Origin: Gammaproteobacteria bacterium
GTDB taxonomy: Bacteria; Pseudomonadota; Gammaproteobacteria; DSM-16500
DNA length: 64,000 nucleotides
NCBI GenBank assembly: GCA_021325575.1
Contig: JAJPGW010000005.1
Coordinates: forward strand, 414,011 to 478,010
Reading direction: 5' to 3'
Positions 56,211-64,000 of the stretch are shown piece by piece; within the stretch, counting starts at the first letter, position 1, and each line of letters begins with the position of its first letter. The position numbers and the translations under genes were made by a program. The notes beneath the pieces were generated by a model. It was not told where the DNA came from. It was given only the letters and a program-made list of their open reading frames with translations, and searched no databases.

Positions 56211-56969
56211 CTATTCCTGCTTTATCGGAAGAACAGCATAAAAAACACTGCCTTTACCAACCGTGCTGGTCACGCCCACTTCGCCACCTTGGGCTTCAAC
56301 AATACGCTTTGCCAAGGCTAATCCTAAGCCTGAGCTCGGATAGAGTTTTGCGACTTTTTTATCAATTTGTTCAAATTCACGAAAAAGTCGGCTGAAATCT
56401 TCCTTGCGTATGCCAGGACCATTGTCCTCGACTTCAAGGCGAAATCGGTTATTTTTTTCAGCCAACAAACGCACGGAAATATGCCCATTTTCAGGTGCAA
56501 ATTTCATGGCATTTGAAACATAGTTATAAATAACTTGTTTTAGCCTGCCTGGATCGATGACAATTTTTTTGAGAGAAGGATCGATTTTTATTTCGAAATG
56601 AATATTTTTTTTCTCGATAAATGCTTGAAAAATAGTACGCGTATCATCGAGCATTTTTTCGAGATCAATCGTTTCTGGATTAAATTCCATTTTGCCAGAT
56701 TCGACTTTAGTGAGATCCAGCACATCATTTATCAAAACCAGCAAATGGCGGGCGCTTGTTAAAATATCGCCGAGATATTCTTTGTGGCTTAAAGGTACCG
56801 GACCGACTTTATCGTTATACATCAATTCTGCAAAGCCAATTATGCCGGTTAATGGCGTACGTAAATCATGCGTAACTCGCGCTAAAAATTCAGTTTTTTG
56901 GCGCGACGCTTCTTCGGCTTTTTCCTTGGCTTGCCTAAGTTCTTCTTCTGTCGAGCTTTTTGGTGTCAT
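56211..56969 (-). CDS. Soluble histidine kinase
   Basis: The 252-residue protein is a bare kinase core: a short coiled coil, the His box LARVTHDLRTPLTGIIGFAEL, N box IYNYVSNAMKFAPENG, G1 EDNGPGIRKED and G2 SSGLGLALAKRIVEAQGG. It has no membrane helix and no sensor domain. AGGAG and AAGG lie just before the ATG. A sensor-free kinase next to standalone receivers could act as a relay or be activated by a partner protein. Confidence 0.9.
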   Translation of the reverse strand: MTPKSSTEEELRQAKEKAEEASRQKTEFLARVTHDLRTPLTGIIGFAELMYNDKVGPVPLSHKEYLGDILTSARHLLVLINDVLDLTKVESGKMEFNPETIDLEKMLDDTRTIFQAFIEKKNIHFEIKIDPSLKKIVIDPGRLKQVIYNYVSNAMKFAPENGHISVRLLAEKNNRFRLEVEDNGPGIRKEDFSRLFREFEQIDKKVAKLYPSSGLGLALAKRIVEAQGGEVGVTSTVGKGSVFYAVLPIKQE

Positions 56970-56999
56970 CCTTAGCTCCTGTAGCTCCTGATCTTACTA

Positions 57000-58337
57000 T
57001 TATGTCATTATTTGTTGATTGTTAGAATCCTCTAATTGCCACAAAGCCAGTGGTAATGGCTCCGTTTTAATCTGTTGAATAATGCCCGAACGTTCGGTTT
57101 TTGTTAAAATTCTGCCATTTGAATATTTTAAGATTTGTTTTAGATTTTTTGCTGGCAATTGATACGTCCAGGTAATTTCTATTGGCCAAAACCTTTGATT
57201 GTAGACATACGCCAAAGCCACATCGCCTTCACCTTTAATATAAAACGTCGGAAAATAACGGGCAAATTGCGAAATGACACAGGATTCTACTAGTTTTGAA
57301 CTCTGCTCTGGATTATTCAGCAATTTTTTAATATTTTCATCAAAATGATTTTTTGCAGGAGAAATCAAGGCCTGCATAGCATGAAAAATAAATGGATCAG
57401 TGAACATTAATTTTCGCGCTTTTTTTGGTGCGCCGCTTAAAGAATCTTCTTGTAAAGCATATTGCACCAGCACGATTCCCATGGATTCCAGCATTGCAAA
57501 ATAATCGCCGATGGTTTTAGGATGATCGATTGTCAGTTCGTGCGCAAGACTATTCCATGTAATCGGCATGTCATAATGATTTAAAACGGCATTTAAAATT
57601 TCACGAAGATAACGTTCCTGCTTGCCACGTTTTTCTGTGTAACGACAAAGCCACGTCGCGTATTGTTTGAAGAGAGCATCATTCAATTTATTTTCTTTCG
57701 CCATCGAGTTGATCGCATCGAGATAGCCGCCGTGAATGAGATATTGATCAAACTCCTTAAACAAAATCGAAGGCTCGGGTTCGTGACCGAGTTTTAACAA
57801 AACGGTCTCACGAAAAGAAAGTGGGTTAATAATAAAATCGCCACGCTTCTCTTTTGGAAAAAAAATCTGGGTATCTTGAACGAGTGTTTTATCCAAACTC
57901 GTTAACATGAGCATGGTCCTTTGCATCAATCCGGAATCGAATAGCGGCTTGATCCCTTTTTGCCAATCACGGACTGACGTCACATCATCCAACAATACAT
58001 AAATCACTCGATCGTTGGGCATGGCTTCAATCTGTTTTCTGACCTGGCGTTCCAATACGTGATAGTTCTCGATTTCATCACAGCCAAAAAAAGCGATGGC
58101 TTCCGGTGGGACCTCTTTTAGAAGATTTTGCATCCATAATTTTAACAAAGTGGTTTTCCCACTTTGATGGGGACCACACAAGGTGAAAAGGCCAGGAGAA
58201 TCGATCGGGAATTTTTTTAATACGGAAAATTCATGGATGTATTTTTGGGATTTTAACCGAAGCAATTCCGGGTCTCGCTCAGAGAAGAGCGCGGCATCTT
58301 CCAGATGACTATTTTGAGCTGCAAAAATGCTGTCCAT
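57000..58337 (-). CDS. AAA ATPase with DUF4143-type C-terminal domain (second copy type)
   Basis: The 445-residue protein has Walker A TLCGPHQSGKTTLL near residue 58, Walker B VIYVLLDDVTSVRDW (LLDD in place of IIDE) and a winged-helix-like region (HELTIDHPKTIGDYFAML). The C terminus has KGEGDVALAYVYNQRFWPIEITW, a nuclease-fold-like pattern that lacks the clear acidic EIDYVLE of the first copy. It shares overall plan with the protein at 13095-14300 but not close sequence. Inverted repeats lie upstream. Confidence 0.8.
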   Translation of the reverse strand: MDSIFAAQNSHLEDAALFSERDPELLRLKSQKYIHEFSVLKKFPIDSPGLFTLCGPHQSGKTTLLKLWMQNLLKEVPPEAIAFFGCDEIENYHVLERQVRKQIEAMPNDRVIYVLLDDVTSVRDWQKGIKPLFDSGLMQRTMLMLTSLDKTLVQDTQIFFPKEKRGDFIINPLSFRETVLLKLGHEPEPSILFKEFDQYLIHGGYLDAINSMAKENKLNDALFKQYATWLCRYTEKRGKQERYLREILNAVLNHYDMPITWNSLAHELTIDHPKTIGDYFAMLESMGIVLVQYALQEDSLSGAPKKARKLMFTDPFIFHAMQALISPAKNHFDENIKKLLNNPEQSSKLVESCVISQFARYFPTFYIKGEGDVALAYVYNQRFWPIEITWTYQLPAKNLKQILKYSNGRILTKTERSGIIQQIKTEPLPLALWQLEDSNNQQIMT

Positions 58338-58373
58338 AACTCCATTATAAAGCCTTATTTATGGGTATCTAAA

Positions 58374-58407
58374 TTTATTCATTTAAGCTCTATTATGAGT
58401 GAATAAA
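58374..58407. promoter_or_regulatory. Inverted repeat upstream of the second DUF4143 ATPase
   Basis: TTTATTCA (58374-58381) and TGAATAAA (58400-58407) are perfect inverse copies around an 18-base spacer, 37-70 bases before the gene start on the minus strand. It may be an operator. Confidence 0.4.
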
Positions 58408-58554
58408 CTTAGGCAACTAAAGCATATATAGTCCAAAAAGCAAGCTCTGAGCGTCTCATAACCACCTGAAAAATAGCCTCAAAAATTACCCATATATGAG
58501 TGTGATCAAATATAAACCATACTCATTAGGTAATCAAAACTAATGGGAAATTGA

Positions 58555-60189
58555 ATGTATATCCGCCGCCACCGCCGCCATCAGGAAGAAAACTTTCACC
58601 GCACAGGACGTACGAATTTTGCTCGAATCACAACAGCACGAGTGATTACAGTTTTTGGAGCCCTATTGGGCTCCATTTTTTTATCTTCAGCAATCTTGGC
58701 AAATCCACAAGGTGGTCAGGTCAGCGGTGGTTCGGCAACGATTTCATCCCCCAGTGCTAACACGGTTCAAATTAATCAATCCAGCGACAAAGCCGTTATT
58801 GATTGGCAAAGTTTTAATATCGCTCCAAATGAAACGACTCGCTTCGTTCAACCCTCTTCCAGTTCCATCATCTTAAATCGCATCAATCCGGCAAATGGCG
58901 CTTCAAATATTTTAGGAATGCTGAAAGCGAATGGCCAAGTCTGGTTAGTGAATCCCGCTGGAATATTTTTTGGTGCATCCGCTCGTGTCGATGTCGCAGG
59001 TCTCTTAGCAACGACAGCCAATATTAGCAATGCCGATTTCATGGCTGGCAATTTTCATTTTATGCAATCGCCAGATTGGCATGGCTCAGTGATCAACGAA
59101 GGAAGAATTACTATTCGAGGTGAAGGATTGGCAGCGTTAGTTGCTCCCGGCGTGGAGAACCGCGGAGTCATCGTAGCAAAAATGGGAACCGTTGCCCTGG
59201 CGGCGGGCAACGAGTTCACTGTCGATTTTTATGGAGACAATTTAATTAATTTTGGTTTAGGTGGACAAGTTACAAAAGCTGCAGTCGATCAAAATGGCAA
59301 TCCATTAAAAAATGGTGTGAGCAACTCAGGAACAATTATTGCTGATGCAGGTCGAGTTCAGTTGACGGCCGATGTTGCATCCAAAGTAGTCGACAACGCA
59401 ATCAACATGAGCGGTCACATCATTGCACGATCAGCAGCGCAACATGGCAGCACAATTATTTTGAGCGGCGGTGACACAGGCACTGTTAGAGTCACGGGAA
59501 AAATTATTGCAACAGGTAAAAGAGCAGGACAAGTTGGCGGCACAGTAAAAGTGTTAGGTCAAAATGTTATTTTAGAAAAAAATGCAAAAATTAATGTTTC
59601 AGGTTATGCAGGCGGCGGTGAAATTTTAATTGGCGGCAATGCACATGGCGCAGGACCTGAAATGAATGCAGATTACACATTTGTTGGCAGCAATGTGAGT
59701 CTGTTAGCAAATGCAATTATAAAAGGTGATGGCGGCAAAGTAGTTGTGTGGTCGAATAATGGTACACAATTTTATGGAAATATTTTTGCAGAAGGCGGCG
59801 CACAAGGTGGTAATGGCGGATGGGTAGAAACATCCGGCAGTAATTTAGATGTGAGCGGCAGCACAGTTAACTTATCAGCAGCTAATGGCACCATGGGTAC
59901 CTGGTTATTAGACCCGACTAATATTTGGATCGCTTCAAGCCTTGCAAATGCTCAAGCAGCGGGTGATCCAACAAGTGATACTTCAGCAAATACAGGCAGT
60001 GGCGGCAATCCAAATACTTTTGCAGGTTCCGGTGCTATTTCTGATTCATTCCTTTCTACAGGTAATCTGGATACAGCTTTAGGCACTGCAAATGTCATTG
60101 TCACTACAACTAATGCAAGTGGAACAGGCACTGGCAACATTACTGTTGTGAATCCAATCGCGTGGGCTAGCACCAATTCATTTTATTGA
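58555..60189 (+). CDS. Filamentous-haemagglutinin-type adhesin, N-terminal part
   Basis: The 544 residues before the stop contain a basic extended signal (MYIRRHRRHQEENFHRT, then a hydrophobic core ending SSAILA) and a TPS/haemagglutination activity domain (NPQGGQVSGGSATI, KAVIDWQSFNIAPNE, ILNRINPANGASNILGMLKA, GQVWLVNPAGIFFGASARVDV). This is the secretion signal of two-partner secreted TpsA proteins. The remainder is beta-helical (GNGGWVETSGSNLDVSGS, GTWLLDPTNIWIA). The frame ends at TGA 60187-60189 in the middle of a conserved region; it continues in another frame, so this is a frameshifted gene, not a natural end. Confidence 0.85.
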   Translation: MYIRRHRRHQEENFHRTGRTNFARITTARVITVFGALLGSIFLSSAILANPQGGQVSGGSATISSPSANTVQINQSSDKAVIDWQSFNIAPNETTRFVQPSSSSIILNRINPANGASNILGMLKANGQVWLVNPAGIFFGASARVDVAGLLATTANISNADFMAGNFHFMQSPDWHGSVINEGRITIRGEGLAALVAPGVENRGVIVAKMGTVALAAGNEFTVDFYGDNLINFGLGGQVTKAAVDQNGNPLKNGVSNSGTIIADAGRVQLTADVASKVVDNAINMSGHIIARSAAQHGSTIILSGGDTGTVRVTGKIIATGKRAGQVGGTVKVLGQNVILEKNAKINVSGYAGGGEILIGGNAHGAGPEMNADYTFVGSNVSLLANAIIKGDGGKVVVWSNNGTQFYGNIFAEGGAQGGNGGWVETSGSNLDVSGSTVNLSAANGTMGTWLLDPTNIWIASSLANAQAAGDPTSDTSANTGSGGNPNTFAGSGAISDSFLSTGNLDTALGTANVIVTTTNASGTGTGNITVVNPIAWASTNSFY

Positions 60190-63100
60190 CAGCAGCAAAC
60201 AATATTACGATCAATGGGACAATTACAGATACTGCGGCAGGATCACTTCTATTAAATGCAGCTGGCAGCGTGACTCAATCAGCAGTAATCGGCGGGGGCC
60301 CTCTTAAAATAACCCAAGAAGGAACGGGTACTGTCACATTCTCCCAAGCTAATACTTATACTGGAACAACTACTGTTAGCGCGGGCAGATTGAGCGTTAC
60401 TAAAAATACTGGATTAGGATCAGGTTCAGGCGCAATTAGTGTTACCTCAGGTGCTGTTTTAGATATGAATTTTGGCGCAACAGGGTCCTTAAGTAATACG
60501 GGCGCTATTACATTAAATGGTACAGGCATCAGCTCAGGGGGTGCATTAACAGGTTCTGATACGGTTGGAACCGATACATTAAGTAATGCAATTACCTTAG
60601 GAACAACGGCGACAACAGATTCAATTGGCGGCACTGGAACCATGATACTTAGTGGTTTAATCAGTGGCGGCGGCACCGCAGATACCTTTAGTAAAGTAGG
60701 AAGTGGCACAATTTCATTAACCGGCACTACTAGTTCCTATACCAGCACAACTACAATCACACTTGGTACCTTAAATATAAATAAAATCACCAATTCAGGT
60801 GGTGGCGGTGGCAATACAAGCTCATTAGGTCACCCAGCTAATGGCCAAGCAACTATAACCATCAGTGGCGGGGCAACATTATCTGATGCTAATACAGCTA
60901 GCAATGATTCAACTAATCGACCCATTTCAATCGGTTCCGGTGGCGCTATTCTTCAAGATACCAGCGGCACACTCACATTAACAGGCGGTATTTCAGGAGG
61001 TAATGCACTCACTTTAGCAGTAAATCCAGGCAATATAACAGTATCAGGAACTGCAATCAGCGGCACAGGAACAAGTTTGGCGGTAACGGGTAGTGGTGCT
61101 GGTATCGCACAAATAAGCGTCGCAAGTACTTACACTGGCGCAACAACAGTTAGCTCAGGAGAACTAGAAAATGGTGTGAATGCCGCGTTACCCGCAGCAA
61201 CTATTTTAACTGTAAATGGCGGAATCTATAACATTAACAATTTTGCCCAAACCTTAGGTGGACTGGCAGGGACAGGTGGTATAGTTGAAAACACCGGTGG
61301 CGGCCAAACTTTAAATATTACCAGCGCAACCAATGGCTATTCTGAATCCTATGCCGGAAATATCAATGGAACCATGGCATTGACACTAAGCCTTACAGGC
61401 ACAGGGTCACCAACACAATTCTTAACTAGCTCATCCAGCACTTATAGTCAGGGAACCACTATTAGTAATGGAATATTGAGTATTAGCAACATTGCAGCCT
61501 CAGGAAGCAATAGTTCGATAGGAACTGGATCAGTCACCCCTGCTATCTCAATTGGTGCGGCCGGAACTTTACAATATTCAGGCGCAGGCAGCCAATCAAC
61601 TAATCGCTCAATCACATTGACTGGAAGCGGGGCAACACTTGATGTTTCAGGCACGACAACTTCTAGTTCTGCAGCCACCTTCAGCGGCGGTATCACAGGA
61701 AATTTCAATGTAAATTTAATAGGTTCGGGTTATGGTATTGAAAGCGGTGTAATTGGAACAGGTAATGATAATGTCACTAAAAGTGGTACCGGTACATGGG
61801 CATTAACAGGATTAAATACGTACGCCGGAACAACAACTATTAATGCTGGCACCCTAAGTATTAATACAATTCAATCAATTAGCGGTGGTGCCAGTTCATT
61901 AGGCAATCCTACTACCGCCCTCAATGGAACCATTACCTTAGGCAGCGGCACCAATGCAGCTACTCTATTATATACAGGTACAGGCAACTCATCCGGTCGA
62001 TTATTCACTCTTGGCGGTTCAGGTGGGGCAACCATACAATCTGCCGCAGGAAGCACAGGCACATTAGCATTAAGCGGAAACATCACCAATGGCACAACGC
62101 CGCTTACTTTTAATATCAGCGGCAGCACGATTACAGAATCAGGCGTCATTGGCAGTGGTAGCGGCACAGTGGCCACCGCAGGAACAGGATCCTTAACTTT
62201 AAGTGGAACAAATACTTATACGGGTGCAACCACCATTGGCAGTGGCACCACCCTATTTATTGGAGCTGATGCTAACTTGGGGACCGCACCCGGAAGCGCC
62301 ACGACCAATGACCTCAATATTAATGGCGGTACCTTGGAAACTACCGCTACTTTCACACTCAATGCGAATCGTGGCATAACGCTTTCAGGCGGTGGAACAT
62401 TCTGGACAGCAGGAGCTACAAACCTGACATATAACGGTATTATCGCAGGCTCAGGTGGTTTTACTAAAAATGGCTCGGGTGGTGGTACCTTCGGCCTTTT
62501 AATCTTGGGTGGTGCGAATACTTTTTCAGGTCAAGTCACTCTTTCAGCAGGCACCCTCCAAGCAGCAGCGGCTAATATTATTCCCAGTACGGATATCGTT
62601 GGACTTGCGAATGCAACAGACAGTTTTAATTTAAATAACTTTAATCAAAGTATTGGCTCAATATATGGTGGGGGAACAACCGCAGGTCAAGGCAGTGTTT
62701 CACTGGGCTCTGCCACATTAACAATTAATCAAACACTTCCTGAAACTTATCAAGGTATTATTAGTGGTACCGGTTCAATCGTCAAACAAGGTGGTGCGAC
62801 ATTAATATTAGGCGTTAACAATTCCTATTCTGGTACAACGACTATTAATGCAGGTACCTTAAGTATTTCAGCTGATTCTTCTTTAGGAACTGCACCAGGA
62901 AGTGTGACGGCAAATTCCATTATATTCGGCGGTGGCACATTAGAAACGACTGCTTCATTTACGTTAAATAGTAATCGTGGGATCACACTGACATCAGGCG
63001 CTGGCGGCGGAACTATTTCAGTGGACCCCACTTTCACTACAACTTATAACGGCATCATCGCAGGAACCAATGCGGCAGATACATTTACTCAAGCGGGAAC

Positions 63101-64000
63101 AGGTACTTTAATACTTGGGGGTGTTAGCACTTATGCTGGCCCAACCTCAATCAGTGCAGGAACGATAAAAGATGGTATTGCAAATGCATTACCGACAACC
63201 ACAGCATTATCTGTTGCTGGCACATTAGATTTAAATGCTTTCAATCAACAAGTCGCAAGCGTAACCGGCAGTGGCACAGTGACAGATAGCGGTGCAGCTG
63301 CAACCTTCACAGTCAATAATAGTTCTTCGGATACGTTCGCAGGTTCATTAACCGGTGCTTTAGGGCTTACAGAAAGCGGCAGCAGTTCTTTGATATTAAA
63401 TAGCGCTAATTCATACTCGGGTGCAACAATTATTAGCTCAGGCAAGATTGTCGATGGCATTGCGAATGCATTACCGACAGGTACAGCTCTGACTGTGACC
63501 GGAACAGGCACATTAGATTTGAATGGTTTCGCACAACAAGTTGCAAGCGTGGTCAGTACCGGTATTGTCACTGATAGTGGTTCTGCCGCTAATTTCACCG
63601 TCAACAACAGTGGTACAGATACCTATGCAGGTACATTAACGGGAAGTTTAAATTTAGTTAAATCATCAAGTGGTGCATTAACCTTAAATAGTGCGAACAC
63701 CTATTCGGGCACAACTACAATTAATGCGGGAACAATCAAAGATGGTATTGCAAATGCATTACCAACCGGAACATCTCTTTCAGATTCAGGCACATTAGAT
63801 TTAAATGGCTTCGCACAACAAGTGGCAAGCGTTACTGGAAGTGGCACAGTTACAGATAGCGGCGCTGCAGCTACTTTCACCGTCAATAACAGTAGCTCTG
63901 ATAACTTTGCAGGATTATTAAGTGGCAGTTTAGCGCTAACAAAAACTGCTGCTGGCACGTTAACCTTAGCAAATGGAAATACTTATTCAGGAATTACTAC
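60183..64000 (+). CDS. Adhesin passenger continuation in a second frame (PATR repeats), runs off window
   Basis: The frame starting TTATTGACAGCAGCAAAC is open without a stop from 60183 to the window end (about 1270 residues). It continues the family phrase (ITVVNPIAWAS, then LTAANNITINGTI), so one base is missing or extra in the T-run near 60181. The region is Gly/Ser/Thr-rich with many autotransporter-associated beta-strand repeats of the type NTYTGTTTVSAGRL, for example STYTGATTVSSGEL, NTYAGTTTINAGTL, NTYTGATTIGSGTT and NSYSGTTTINAGTL. The 3' end, possibly a barrel, is outside. It would form a long surface beta-helix. Confidence 0.8.
63171..64000 (+). repeat. Near-identical tandem repeats in the adhesin gene
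   Basis: Three units, starting with a copy of GATGGTATTGCAAATGCATT at 63171, 63453 and 63741 (periods 282 and 288 bases), encode about 94-96 residues each with phrases DGIANALPT, DLNGFAQQVASV and FTVNN. Periods are multiples of three. The third copy runs to the end of the window. They may vary in number by recombination. Confidence 0.85.

Noticed and set aside
60356..63958. Minus-strand open frames rich in Pro, Val and Leu under the adhesin gene
   Set aside because: They are mirror images of the Gly/Thr/Ser repeats on the plus strand, have no start signals and recur with the repeats; the plus frame at 60183-64000 explains the region.
1..64000. CRISPR arrays, rRNA, tRNA and prophage genes
   Set aside because: No regular spacer array, no ribosomal RNA or tRNA-like clover-leaf and no phage structural genes were recognised by reading; a tRNAscan or covariance search would be needed to exclude tRNAs fully.

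Overview
The window looks like the chromosome of an AT-rich, host-associated gammaproteobacterium, most likely a member of the Legionellales (Coxiella, Legionella, Aquicella or Berkiella-like). This is inferred from gene content, not from a marker gene: ordinary metabolic operons are interleaved with large lineage-specific proteins and eukaryote-like proteins (ankyrin repeats, a Ser/Thr kinase, leucine-rich repeats, a YopT-like cysteine protease candidate, a basic helix-loop-helix-like protein). That pattern is typical of bacteria that deliver effectors into eukaryotic cells. No secretion apparatus, rRNA, tRNA, CRISPR array or prophage is visible in the window.

Layout. 1-9.97 kb: end of pgk, pyk, wrbA, an ankyrin protein, an MsbA-type ABC exporter, a nuclear-factor-like protein (5575-6756), a three-gene ABC importer and msrA. 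9.97-19.4 kb: a 1003-aa membrane-associated unknown, a DUF4143-type ATPase, an HD phosphohydrolase, ddl, an overlooked 50-aa Cys-rich lipoprotein, a 177-bp palindromic element, two L,D-transpeptidases and a basic-tailed unknown. 19.4-23.7 kb: a nucleoside salvage cluster (purine nucleoside phosphorylase, deoC, MFS carrier, deoB). 23.8-33.4 kb: a small unknown, a eukaryote-like kinase, a vapBC pair and a 2191-aa protein with SF2/SecA-like motor motifs. 33.4-38.4 kb: tkt, gap, a PhoU-like DUF47 protein and a Pit phosphate transporter. 38.5-41.0 kb: a translationally coupled pair of exported repeat proteins (leucine-rich and Asp-box). 41.1-43.2 kb: a winged-helix regulator, a frameshifted nucleotidyltransferase and a metallophosphoesterase behind a 33-bp perfect palindrome. 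43.4-51.3 kb: C58-like protease candidate, metK, a degenerate ClpB-like ATPase, a sulfatase-fold membrane enzyme, a pilin and an esterase. 51.3-58.3 kb: two outer-membrane proteins, a six-gene two-component cluster and a second DUF4143-type ATPase. 58.5-64 kb: the start of a very long secreted adhesin, broken by a frameshift at about 60181-60186 and running off the window.

The genes fall into several working groups. Pgk, Pyk, Gap and Tkt serve central carbon metabolism, although the tkt-gap and pgk-pyk pairs, which I recall as adjacent in relatives, are here about 35 kb apart on opposite strands. The deo cluster with its carrier would import and degrade nucleosides. DUF47 and Pit handle phosphate. 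Ddl and two L,D-transpeptidases act on peptidoglycan. Standalone receivers, two kinases and a receiver-Hpt protein suggest a phosphorelay with no DNA-binding output nearby.

An 80-bp palindromic repeat occurs six times between or at the ends of genes (1691, 22034, 47685, 49894, 51242, 53875). One copy supplies the last codons of an esterase gene. The most unusual items are the bHLH-like protein, the regulator-nucleotidyltransferase-phosphoesterase module, the C58-like protease candidate, the giant motor protein and the palindromic element at 16641-16817.
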